From Synechococcus sp. J7-Johnson (GTDB taxonomy: Bacteria > Cyanobacteriota > Cyanobacteriia > PCC-6307 > Cyanobiaceae): a stretch of DNA of 58,683 nucleotides. Shown here piece after piece: positions 47,632-54,805 of this stretch. The stretch's first letter is position 1. Each line of letters opens with the position of its first letter. The notes beneath the pieces were generated by a model. The model had not been told where the DNA came from, made no database searches, and saw only the letters and a list, made by a program, of their open reading frames with translations. The stretch is from positions 1 to 58,683 of the forward strand of contig NZ_JAGQBU010000018.1 of the NCBI RefSeq assembly GCF_024345795.1. The letters are read 5' to 3'. A program made the translations under genes and the position numbers.

Positions 47632-47661
47632 ATTCTAGCCGACGGGCCCGGAAGCTGGTAA
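47632..47661 (-). promoter_or_regulatory. Candidate sigma-70 promoter of ocp-crtW-frp
   Basis: On the minus strand TTACCA (47656-47661) and TAGAAT (47632-47637) are separated by 18 bases. They match the consensus minus-35 and minus-10 in four and five of six positions. The minus-10 lies 36 bases before the ocp start. No start-site data are available. Confidence 0.5.
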
Positions 47662-47767
47662 TAAAACTTGCTTGGTGCCAGCTCGCCTCTGGCGGGTCGG
47701 GCGCGTGGTCAGGGCTGACGGGCCAGGGGCTGCACACTGATTTTCGGATCTGCGCGAGGCTGGAGAC

Positions 47768-48190
47768 ATGCTGCGCTTTGTTCTTAACGTCCTTTGGTTC
47801 GTGCTCGGGGGCTTCGTGATGGGCCTGGGCTGGTGGCTGGCGGGCCTGGTGGCCGCCATCACGGTCATTGGTCTGCCCTGGGCTCGGGCTTGCTTCGTGA
47901 TCGGCAACTTCTCCTTCTGGCCGTTCGGGCAGGAGGCGATCAGCCGCCGTGAGCTCACCGGCCGCATCGACTTCGGCACCGGTCCCCTGGGGCTGGTGGG
48001 CAATGTGGTCTGGTTCCTGCTGGCAGGGTGGTGGCTGGCGATCGGCCACCTCAGTTCAGCCCTGGCCTGCTTCGTGACGATCATCGGCATCCCCTTCGGC
48101 ATCCAGCACGTCAAGCTGGCGTTCATTGCCCTGGCGCCGATCGGTATGCAGGTGGTTCCCACGGGAACCCGGCCCCGGCTTCTGGAGTGA
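47768..48190 (+). CDS. YccF-domain inner membrane protein
   Basis: A 140-residue protein with two repeats of a membrane hairpin: NVLWFVLGGFVMGLGWWLAG then ITVIGLPWARACFVIGNFSF, and NVVWFLLAGWWLAIGHLSSA then VTIIGIPFGIQHVKLA. The motif GxPxxxxxxK/R pairs are typical of the YccF family, whose function is unknown. Its 3' end overlaps the convergent gene at 48123-48737 by 68 bases. Confidence 0.88.
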   Translation: MLRFVLNVLWFVLGGFVMGLGWWLAGLVAAITVIGLPWARACFVIGNFSFWPFGQEAISRRELTGRIDFGTGPLGLVGNVVWFLLAGWWLAIGHLSSALACFVTIIGIPFGIQHVKLAFIALAPIGMQVVPTGTRPRLLE

Positions 48191-48737
48191 AGCGACAGCG
48201 CAACAGCGCCAGAGCCTCATCGGGCAACCCCAGGAAACGATCGAGCCAGGCCTCACCGGTGGGCTCGATCGTGGCCACGCCGACAAGCAGGGCCCTGCCA
48301 TCGGCGGCGAGGGGCTGGCCGCAGCAGTGATGCCGCTGGCTTCTGATCTCGCATGTGACCAGCTCCGTGGCCACCAGCAGGGGAGGTGCGCGGTAGAGCG
48401 AGCCCACACGACAGTGGAAGCGCGCCCTGAAATTCAGGGACAGGCAGCCGCTGGCGGGATCGAGAAGACCCTCCAGCTGCTCCGGCTCGATGCTGATGCT
48501 CAGCCCCGGCGGCAGGGGCAAACCCAGAACCCGGGTGCTGCGCCAGTTGAGCGGCGGAATGCACAGCCCCTCCGGCTGGAAACGAAGCGGCCAGCTCCCG
48601 TCCCCGGATGGTTGCCCCAACTGGGCACTGCCGCGACCGCCGCGGGCGTCGTAGCGGAAATGCGGGTAGCCGGCGATGGCCAGGCCGCAGCCCGCCAGGG
48701 TGTTCAGCTCCAGCGCGGCGGCAGGCGGCAGGCTCAT
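48123..48737 (-). CDS. Uncharacterised 204-residue protein
   Basis: I do not recognise a family with confidence. It has AIAGYPHFRYDARGGRGSAQ at the start, PLPPGLSISIEPEQLEGLLD in the middle and FRARFHCRVGSLYRAPPLLV then CEIRSQRHHCCGQPL. No signal or membrane span is evident; the pattern suggests a beta-rich soluble protein. It may be a conserved cyanobacterial family because its codon use is like that of its neighbours. Just upstream is a 17-base tandem repeat that runs into the end of the previous gene. Confidence 0.65.
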   Translation of the reverse strand: MSLPPAAALELNTLAGCGLAIAGYPHFRYDARGGRGSAQLGQPSGDGSWPLRFQPEGLCIPPLNWRSTRVLGLPLPPGLSISIEPEQLEGLLDPASGCLSLNFRARFHCRVGSLYRAPPLLVATELVTCEIRSQRHHCCGQPLAADGRALLVGVATIEPTGEAWLDRFLGLPDEALALLRCRFTPEAGAGFPWEPPAYRSAPGQ

Positions 48738-48739
48738 AT

Positions 48740-48790
48740 CTGGTCTTGGGTCATTTCTGGTCCTGAGTCATGCCTGGTCTTCAGTCATGC
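48740..48790. repeat. Three tandem copies of a 17-base repeat
   Basis: CTGGTCTTGGGTCATTT, CTGGTCCTGAGTCATGC and CTGGTCTTCAGTCATGC follow one another without spacing, with the next four bases (CTGG) starting a fourth. The stop of the PCC-glutaredoxin gene is inside the last copy, and the start of the 204-residue gene lies just beyond the first. On the minus strand each copy contains an ATGA. Confidence 0.85.
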
Positions 48791-49393
48791 CTGGCGCAGG
48801 GCTTCCAGCTCGCCGCGGCCGTGGCGCTGGGCCAGCTCGTCGTAGCCGCCGATCAGCTCCCCATCGAAGAAAATCTGGGGCACGGTCCCGTCGGCGCTGG
48901 GCTCGATCAGTCGGTGGGGAATGCCGAGGGTGCGCAGCATCCGCAGGGCGCGCCTGGAGAAGGGGCAACCGGAGCGCACGGCGATCGTCACCCGGGGCTC
49001 AAGGGACTCAAGGGGTTCATTGGCGCTGGCTTCGGCTCCTGCCGTCTCAGTTCCGGCTGCGGCAGTCGACTCGAGCAGGCCCACCAGCAGATCGGCGCCC
49101 TTGAGCACCCGGGAGCCCGGCTCCAGGTGGCCGCCCCAGACCCGGCACTCCCCATCGGAGAGGCTCAGGTGCAGGTGTACCCCCTCGGGGGAGAGGGTGC
49201 CCTGCAGGGTGATGATTTCGAGCTCCCCGCGCAGCACGGTGGGGGCGATCTTGCCGGGGCACTGGAAGGCGGCCTGGGCCAGGTTGCCCACCACGCCGAG
49301 CACGAAGCCTGAGGCGTTCTGCTCCTGCGCCAGCTGCTCCAGCGACCGGCGCAGGTCGCTGCCGGGCTCGAGGTGGAGCGGCACGGAACGCAT
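48785..49393 (-). CDS. PCC (DUF296)-glutaredoxin fusion protein
   Basis: A two-domain protein of about 202 residues. Residues 1 to about 110 fit the PCC/DUF296 fold (LHLEPGSDLRRSLEQLAQEQ, then SGFVLGVVGNLAQAAFQCPG and GELEIITLQGTLSPEGVHLH ending LSLSDGECRVWGGHL). After an alanine-rich linker, residues about 132-202 are a glutaredoxin with the active site SGCPFSRRALRMLRTLGIPH and a glutathione-site GTVPQIFFDGELIGGYDEL. The active site is CPFS, a one-cysteine form. ATG at 49393 is preferred, with ATG 49408 possible. Confidence 0.85.
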   Translation of the reverse strand: MRSVPLHLEPGSDLRRSLEQLAQEQNASGFVLGVVGNLAQAAFQCPGKIAPTVLRGELEIITLQGTLSPEGVHLHLSLSDGECRVWGGHLEPGSRVLKGADLLVGLLESTAAAGTETAGAEASANEPLESLEPRVTIAVRSGCPFSRRALRMLRTLGIPHRLIEPSADGTVPQIFFDGELIGGYDELAQRHGRGELEALRQA

Positions 49394-49423
49394 GGCAGGC
49401 ACAACCAAGGGGGCGCCGCAAGG

Positions 49424-50320
49424 TTAGGAGGGTGGCTGCGACTCAGACCCGGGGCAACGCGGGGCGGCGAGGATCGCCAGCTTGGGGTGCTGTAGCTCGA
49501 GTCCCAGCTGATGCAGGCGGCGGTTCGAGATCCGTCGGCCGGTGGCGGGAGCAGCTCCCTCGGCAGGGCTGGCGGCGTCGCCTTCCCAGATCACCGGCTC
49601 GAGGCAGGCGGCGCGGCAGCTGCGGTCGACCAGCTCGCGCACGCTGATCGGTTCATCGTCCACGAGGTTCAGGAGTCCATCGAAGCCCTGCTCCACCGCC
49701 CAGGCCAGGGCCGTCACCACATCGTCGCGGTGGATCCAGCTGATCAAGGAAGACCCATCCCCCTGGCGGCGGCTGCCCGCCAGGGAGCGGAAGCGGGGTT
49801 CCAGCTCGCGCCCGGGGCCGTAGATCGCCCCCAGCCGCAGGATCGCGACGCGGCGGTGGGGAGCACGGCAGCCGAGCAGCAGTTCTTCGGCGTGGCGCAG
49901 GATCCGGGCGTGGGGCTCAAAGGGCTGCGGGGGGGTGGTTTCCTCCACCAGGCCCGTGGCCTCGCCATAGACCGAGCAGCTGCTGGTGTACACGAGCTGC
50001 TGGAGCCCTGGCAGCTGGGGCATCACGGCTGCCACGGCCTCCATGCTGCGCAGGTAGGTGGCCTCGTAGCCGTCGGCATTCACCTGACGGCTGCCCCCGG
50101 GCGCCAGACAGAACACGGCCGCCTCGGTGGTCTCCAGGACCTGCCGCAGCTGATCGGGGTCGGCTGCATCCAGCAGCCGCACGTCATCGGCCAGGGGAGC
50201 CAGCTCCGCCAGCCGCTCGCTGCGGGTGGTGGTGACCCGCAGCCAGTGCCTGGCCTGCTGATGCCAGTGGCTTGCCAGGGCGGAGCCCACATAGCCGCAG
50301 CCAACGATCGCGATCCGCAT
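49424..50320 (-). CDS. NAD-dependent epimerase/dehydratase (YeeZ-like SDR)
   Basis: A 298-residue SDR protein. The nucleotide motif is IAIVGCGYVGSALASHW, an atypical GxGxxG for the extended class, as in YeeZ-type proteins. It then has LVYTSSCSVYGEATG and WIHRDDVVTALAWA. The catalytic YxxxK is not clear: where it would be expected the sequence reads HARILRHAEELL. The role is unknown. The ATG at 50320 was chosen; upstream codons lack similarity and overlap the promoter region of the divergent gene. Confidence 0.82.
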   Translation of the reverse strand: MRIAIVGCGYVGSALASHWHQQARHWLRVTTTRSERLAELAPLADDVRLLDAADPDQLRQVLETTEAAVFCLAPGGSRQVNADGYEATYLRSMEAVAAVMPQLPGLQQLVYTSSCSVYGEATGLVEETTPPQPFEPHARILRHAEELLLGCRAPHRRVAILRLGAIYGPGRELEPRFRSLAGSRRQGDGSSLISWIHRDDVVTALAWAVEQGFDGLLNLVDDEPISVRELVDRSCRAACLEPVIWEGDAASPAEGAAPATGRRISNRRLHQLGLELQHPKLAILAAPRCPGSESQPPS

Positions 50321-50393
50321 CAAGACTGGCCTGGCTGGCGAGAAGCTAAGGCGCCGCCACCACACTGGCGCCAGCACCACAGCTCCTGATGCC

Positions 50394-51212
50394 ATGACCG
50401 GCCACGACCGTCAGTGGGAGCTCAACCGGCTCAACTTCGAGGGCCGCTGGTGTGGCACGAGCCGCTGGTATGAGCGCAGCGCCACCGATGTGCTGGACCT
50501 CACCCTCCCCAGCGCGGAGATCGAGGGCACCCGCTACTCCATCAGCTTCTCTGACCTCGACACCGGTCTGTGGGACGGCAGCGGCCTGCGCTTCGCACCG
50601 GACGGCCGCCGCCAGCTGCCCCTATCGCGCGCCGCTTACAACAGCGGCGGACAGTGCTGGCAATTCCGCGGCGCCGCCGGCCAGTCGAGCCTGGCGGTCG
50701 ACGGGCAGCAGCCACGCTTCGGCCACGAGGTGAACATGTTCTGGGGCCGCTCCCGCTCGATGCTGGTGCTGCTCTACGCGCCGCTGGCGTTCGCCCAGGG
50801 CGAATCTCCGCTCTGGCGGTTGCAGAGCCTGGGGGTGGTGCCCTTCCGCTGCGGCCTGGCGCCCGAGCCGGATCCACCCCGCCCTGCGGCCAGCGACTGG
50901 CGGGCCCTACTGGGGGAGCAGGAGGGCTGGCCCGGCGAGCTGGAGCGGCTTGAGCCCATGCGCTGGCCTGTCGTCGATCCGGCGCCGCAGCCGTGCGAAC
51001 CCTTCCGCAGCAGCCGGTTCAGCCACAACAGCCTCACCGCCGGCTTCGACGATGGTCTGGTTTGTTCCCTGCCGGAGCAGCTGCCGGAGGGGGCCTTCGA
51101 GTTGCAGGTGGGCTGCCGCCTTGATGCCGACCACTTCCGGCAGGTGAGCCTGATCTACGACACCCAGCAAAGGCTCACGGCCTGGGAGCTGCGCCGGTTC
51201 AGGAGGCCCTGA
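50394..51212 (+). CDS. DUF3598-like lipocalin-type protein
   Basis: A 272-residue protein. It has NFEGRWCGTSRWYERSATDV, DLDTGLWDGSGLRFAPDGRR and GHEVNMFWGRSRSMLVLLYA, a pattern of two beta-barrel halves that resembles the cyanobacterial DUF3598 family. The assignment is by memory of that pattern. No signal or membrane segment. It faces the type III polyketide synthase gene, with three bases between stops. Confidence 0.65.
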   Translation: MTGHDRQWELNRLNFEGRWCGTSRWYERSATDVLDLTLPSAEIEGTRYSISFSDLDTGLWDGSGLRFAPDGRRQLPLSRAAYNSGGQCWQFRGAAGQSSLAVDGQQPRFGHEVNMFWGRSRSMLVLLYAPLAFAQGESPLWRLQSLGVVPFRCGLAPEPDPPRPAASDWRALLGEQEGWPGELERLEPMRWPVVDPAPQPCEPFRSSRFSHNSLTAGFDDGLVCSLPEQLPEGAFELQVGCRLDADHFRQVSLIYDTQQRLTAWELRRFRRP

Positions 51213-51215
51213 GGC

Positions 51216-52307
51216 TCAGCCCAGCAGGCTGGCTTCCACGGTGAGACCAGGCCCGAAGGCCAGGGCCACCCAGGGCCGCGGAGCCGCCGCGCTGCGCAGT
51301 CGCTCGAGGATGAACAGGATCGTGGGCGACGACATGTTGCCGAACTGGCGCAGCACGGCCGCTGAGGGCTCGATCTGGCTGGGGTCCAGCTCCGCCGTGG
51401 CAGCGACGGCCGCCAGGATGCGCGGCCCGCCGGGGTGCAGGGCCCAGGATCCGATCGAGGCGAGGCTTTCGCCCCGGCAGCTGAGCCAGCGCTCCAGCCA
51501 CGGTCGCAGGTGGGCGGCGATGGTCTCCGGCACCTTGGCGGAGAGGGTCATCTCGAAGCCGTGGTCGGCGATGGTCCACGACATCAGATCGCTGCTGCCG
51601 GGGATGAGCGTAGAGCCGGAGCCCAGCACCTGCAACGGGGGAGTGCCTGATGCTGGGCCTGCGACCTCGGCTGGGGCCGCGGCCACCAGGGCGCCGGCCC
51701 CGTCGGCGAAGAGGGCGTTGGCCACCAGCTTCTCCGGATCCCAGCCGTAGTGCATGTGCAGGCTGCAGAGTTCCACGGCGCAGAGCAGCACGCAGGCACC
51801 CGGATCGGCCTCCACGAAGGCCCGCGCCACCCGCAGACCGTTGAGGGCTCCGTGGCAGCCCATGAAACCCACATGGGTGCGTTCCACATCGGGGTTGAGG
51901 GGCAGCTGCTCGATCAGGGCGAGATCGAAGCCCGGCGCCTGGAAGCCCGTGCAGCACACCGTGACCAGGTGGGTGATCCGCTCTGGTGCCAGGCCCGCAT
52001 CCGCCAGGGCGCGGCGGGCCACCTCCAGCGCCAGGGGTTCGGCATTGGCCTCAAATCGTCGGATCCGCTCGCCCGTGGATGGGCTGCGTTCGCCATAGAA
52101 CGGCATGCGGCCGTGGATGTCGGCCTCATGCTGGGCCGACTCCAGCAGCACGCTGTGACGGACGCTCACCCCGGAGCGCCGCTGGATGCGCGCCAGCAGG
52201 GCCGCGCGTTCCGGCGGGGAGCCGGAGATGCGCTCGGCCATCGCCGCCGATTCCCCCTGGCTGATTAGGTGCCGAGGAACTGCGGTGCCGATGCCGAGGA
52301 TCGTCAT
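51216..52307 (-). CDS. Type III polyketide synthase (chalcone synthase-like)
   Basis: A 363-residue ketosynthase with the full catalytic triad: Cys151 in GFMGCHGALNGLRVA, His291 in SWALHPGGPRIL and Asn324 in FGNMSSPTILF. The start LGIGTAVPRHLISQGESA is typical of bacterial homologues. It would extend a CoA starter with malonyl-CoA to make an alkylresorcinol, alkylpyrone or phloroglucinol-like product. It shares an ATGA overlap (52304-52307) with the oxidoreductase gene upstream. The ATG at 52313 is also possible. Starter and product cannot be read from the sequence. Confidence 0.93.
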   Translation of the reverse strand: MTILGIGTAVPRHLISQGESAAMAERISGSPPERAALLARIQRRSGVSVRHSVLLESAQHEADIHGRMPFYGERSPSTGERIRRFEANAEPLALEVARRALADAGLAPERITHLVTVCCTGFQAPGFDLALIEQLPLNPDVERTHVGFMGCHGALNGLRVARAFVEADPGACVLLCAVELCSLHMHYGWDPEKLVANALFADGAGALVAAAPAEVAGPASGTPPLQVLGSGSTLIPGSSDLMSWTIADHGFEMTLSAKVPETIAAHLRPWLERWLSCRGESLASIGSWALHPGGPRILAAVAATAELDPSQIEPSAAVLRQFGNMSSPTILFILERLRSAAAPRPWVALAFGPGLTVEASLLG

Positions 52308-53434
52308 GGGCATGACATCAGCCGCAGCGGCAGGGATGGCAGGCGCGACGCTGCCCAGAACAGGCCGCGGGCGCTGGTGGGATGGCGCAGCGCCAGGGCC
52401 AGGCTGCGGCAGAGCAGCTGCCGGCGGCCGATCCGTTGCCTGTGGGTGCGACTCCAGCGGCGCTCGAGCGCCGGCTGCCACGTCTGTGTGCCCTCCATCA
52501 CCAGCGGTGTGGCGGCGACGGCGGCGGCCAGGGCCCAGCCCATGCCTTCTCCGGTGAAGGGCTCCACATAGCCGGCGGCATCCCCAAGCACCAGGAAGCG
52601 ATCGCCCGCCAGGGGGGTGGTGCGACGACTGAGGGCCGGAGTGTTCTGCCAGTGGGCCTCCGCCAGCTGGGGTATGGCAGGGAAGCCGGCCTCCGCCAGC
52701 ACCCGTCCGGCGGCCACAGCGGTGCTCCCGCACTCCTGCAGGAGGCTGCGATCTAAGGCGGCTGCCAGGTTGAGGCTGCCGTCCTCCACCCGCACCAGAC
52801 CCACGTAGCCATGGCGGCCCACCGCCATGTGGATGGTGCCCTCCTCCCAGTGATCCTGTTGCCCCATACCTCCCAGCACGCAACCGGCCCCCACTCGCGA
52901 GCGGGGGCTGATACGGGTCTGGGCCGTGGGCTCGTTCTCGAGGCAGCGGTGGGCCAGTCCTGCCGCCACCAGCACCACGGCCGCCTGCAGCAGCTCCTGA
53001 TGGCGGCCCTGGCACAAACTGACGCTGCGGGCGTGGGCGCTGGCTGGACCCAGCTGCGCCGTGGTCTGGGGGCGGAACACGACTCCGGCGCTGACGGCCG
53101 CTTCCACCAGGGCCTGATCGAAGCGGCTGCGGGAGAGGGCCCATCCCGGGGGCAGGGCGCAGGTCGCCTGCCGGCCGCCCAGGCCAAGCCTCAGCCGCCG
53201 CAGCGGTCGCCCGCCCAGGCTCTCGAGCAGGTGGCCCTGGCCCACGGAGGCAAGCGCTGCCTGGGCCTGGCCGTTGAAGCAGGTGCCGCACACCTTCCAG
53301 CGCGGGAAGCGACGCTTCTCCACCAACAGCACCCGCAGGCCCCGCTGCGCCAGATCGAGGCTGGCCAGGGCGCCGGCCGGACCGGCTCCGATCACCACCA
53401 CATCCCAGGGATCGCCGGGCAGGGTCTCAGCCAC
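52304..53434 (-). CDS. FAD-dependent oxidoreductase of the polyketide cluster
   Basis: A 376-residue flavoprotein of the geranylgeranyl reductase/aromatic hydroxylase type. The FAD motif is VVVIGAGPAGALASLDLAQR, followed by LVEKRRFPRWKVCG; the second FAD contact is LVLGDAAGYVEPFTGEGMGW. It lies between the methyltransferase gene, whose end overlaps its start by eight bases, and the polyketide synthase gene. It probably hydroxylates or oxidises the polyketide product. Confidence 0.9.
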   Translation of the reverse strand: MAETLPGDPWDVVVIGAGPAGALASLDLAQRGLRVLLVEKRRFPRWKVCGTCFNGQAQAALASVGQGHLLESLGGRPLRRLRLGLGGRQATCALPPGWALSRSRFDQALVEAAVSAGVVFRPQTTAQLGPASAHARSVSLCQGRHQELLQAAVVLVAAGLAHRCLENEPTAQTRISPRSRVGAGCVLGGMGQQDHWEEGTIHMAVGRHGYVGLVRVEDGSLNLAAALDRSLLQECGSTAVAAGRVLAEAGFPAIPQLAEAHWQNTPALSRRTTPLAGDRFLVLGDAAGYVEPFTGEGMGWALAAAVAATPLVMEGTQTWQPALERRWSRTHRQRIGRRQLLCRSLALALRHPTSARGLFWAASRLPSLPLRLMSCP

Positions 53435-54176
53435 GGGACCAGCTCAGCAGGTATCGCTCCGGCCAGCAGCGCCGCAGCGAGGCGCCCCGCAGCCCAGCCC
53501 GCTCGGCCATGGCGGCCACTTCAGCCAGCTGGAAGGCCCCCTGCACCGAGCGCGGCCCATCGGTGTGCACGATCCAGGAGCGGCTGAGCAGCCGGGTGCC
53601 GGCCCAGGCCAGCCCGTAGCCCAGGGGACTGCGGATCAGGTCGTTCACGAGCACCAGCTGACGGGCCCGCCGGGCCATCAGGGCCAGCAGCATCTCGGCG
53701 TCGTGGTCGTCGAGGTGGTGGAGGAAGAGGGAGGTGAGCACCACGTCGTAGCCGTCAGGGGAGGCGCCGTCTGGACCAGAGGGCAGTGGATCGGCGAGGG
53801 CATCGGCCCGGAAGAAGCGTGCCGCGGCGCCGCGGCGCTCGGCATTGGCGCGGGCGATCGCCACGGCGCTGGGGCTGATGTCGCAGCCCTCGAGGATCAG
53901 CGGAATACCGCTGCGCCGGGCCATCAGGGCGAGGTCGATGGCGGTGTCACCGCCGCCGCAGGCCAGATCCAGCACCCGCAGGGGAGTGCCGCGCTGGCGC
54001 TCTGCCAGCTGGCGGATCGGTGCGAACAGGCTTGCTGAGCAGCGGCTGAGGGCATTGATGCGCCGGAGTCCCGCCAGGGCCAAGGCGTGCTCGCTGGGGT
54101 CGATTCCCGGCTGATCCATCACTTCATCAACCCGCTCACGACGGGTCAGGGACTTCAGGCTTGGCACGGCCTTCAC
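53427..54176 (-). CDS. SAM-dependent methyltransferase of the polyketide cluster
   Basis: A class I methyltransferase of about 249 residues. The SAM motif is VLDLACGGGDTAIDLALMAR; then ILEGCDISPSAVAIARANAE, and YDVVLTSLFLHHLDD as motif II. A GTG start at 54176 was chosen because VKAVPSLKSLTRRERVDEVM runs into the family start; a longer frame to 54248 is possible. First of three overlapping genes, methyltransferase-oxidoreductase-type III PKS, which is a common order in bacterial type III polyketide loci. Confidence 0.86.
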   Translation of the reverse strand: MKAVPSLKSLTRRERVDEVMDQPGIDPSEHALALAGLRRINALSRCSASLFAPIRQLAERQRGTPLRVLDLACGGGDTAIDLALMARRSGIPLILEGCDISPSAVAIARANAERRGAAARFFRADALADPLPSGPDGASPDGYDVVLTSLFLHHLDDHDAEMLLALMARRARQLVLVNDLIRSPLGYGLAWAGTRLLSRSWIVHTDGPRSVQGAFQLAEVAAMAERAGLRGASLRRCWPERYLLSWSRG

Positions 54177-54312
54177 TGTCCTGCCAGGGCGTTGGCGCAC
54201 TATGGCGCCGGCGATCCGGCGTCGGCGCATCCCAGTTCCAGCGGCCATCCTGTTTTGGGCTGCCGGACCAAGCGGTCACAATGGCTGGAGTGATGCCTAC
54301 CGGACCCACTTC

Positions 54313-54792
54313 ATGGCGCCCAGCACCGACACCCCGCCCGCCGGCAACTTAGATCTGCTGCGCATCCTCTGCTGTGTGGCCTGGTCGGATGGCGACTTCT
54401 CCGCGGAGGAGCGGGAGCTGCTGCAGGACCTGGTGGAGCGTTACGTAGTCACTGATGGTGGAGTGACGCTGTCCGCCGAGGCGGTGGAGGCGCTGGCTGA
54501 GCGAACTCTGCAGCCCGATGCGCTCGATGAGCTGATCTCCCGGCTCGATTCCGACGAAGATCGGCAGCTGGCCCTGAAGCTGGGCTACATGATGATTCGC
54601 GTCGGCCGGCGGCCCGGCGATGAGTCGAGTATCAACCCCCTGGAGAAGGTGGCCTACCGACGCCTGGTGGAGGGTCTGGGTCTGGGTGAGGCCGACATCG
54701 CGGAGGCGGAGTGGGCCGCCGAACTCGACCTTCAGGCCCAGACCGGGCTCCAGGGCTTCCTGTCTCGCCACTTCAGCTTCCTGCTGCCCTGA
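54313..54792 (+). CDS. TerB-like protein
   Basis: A 159-residue soluble helical protein. LLRILCCVAWSDGDFSAEER carries the WxDGxxxxxE motif of TerB-like domains that bind metal, followed by KLGYMMIRVGRRPGDE. The family is linked to stress and membrane-associated processes with unclear biochemistry. The ATG at 54313 is preferred; upstream codons in frame have no similarity. It converges on the radical SAM gene. Confidence 0.75.
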   Translation: MAPSTDTPPAGNLDLLRILCCVAWSDGDFSAEERELLQDLVERYVVTDGGVTLSAEAVEALAERTLQPDALDELISRLDSDEDRQLALKLGYMMIRVGRRPGDESSINPLEKVAYRRLVEGLGLGEADIAEAEWAAELDLQAQTGLQGFLSRHFSFLLP

Positions 54793-54805
54793 GCGGATTC
54801 CCCGA

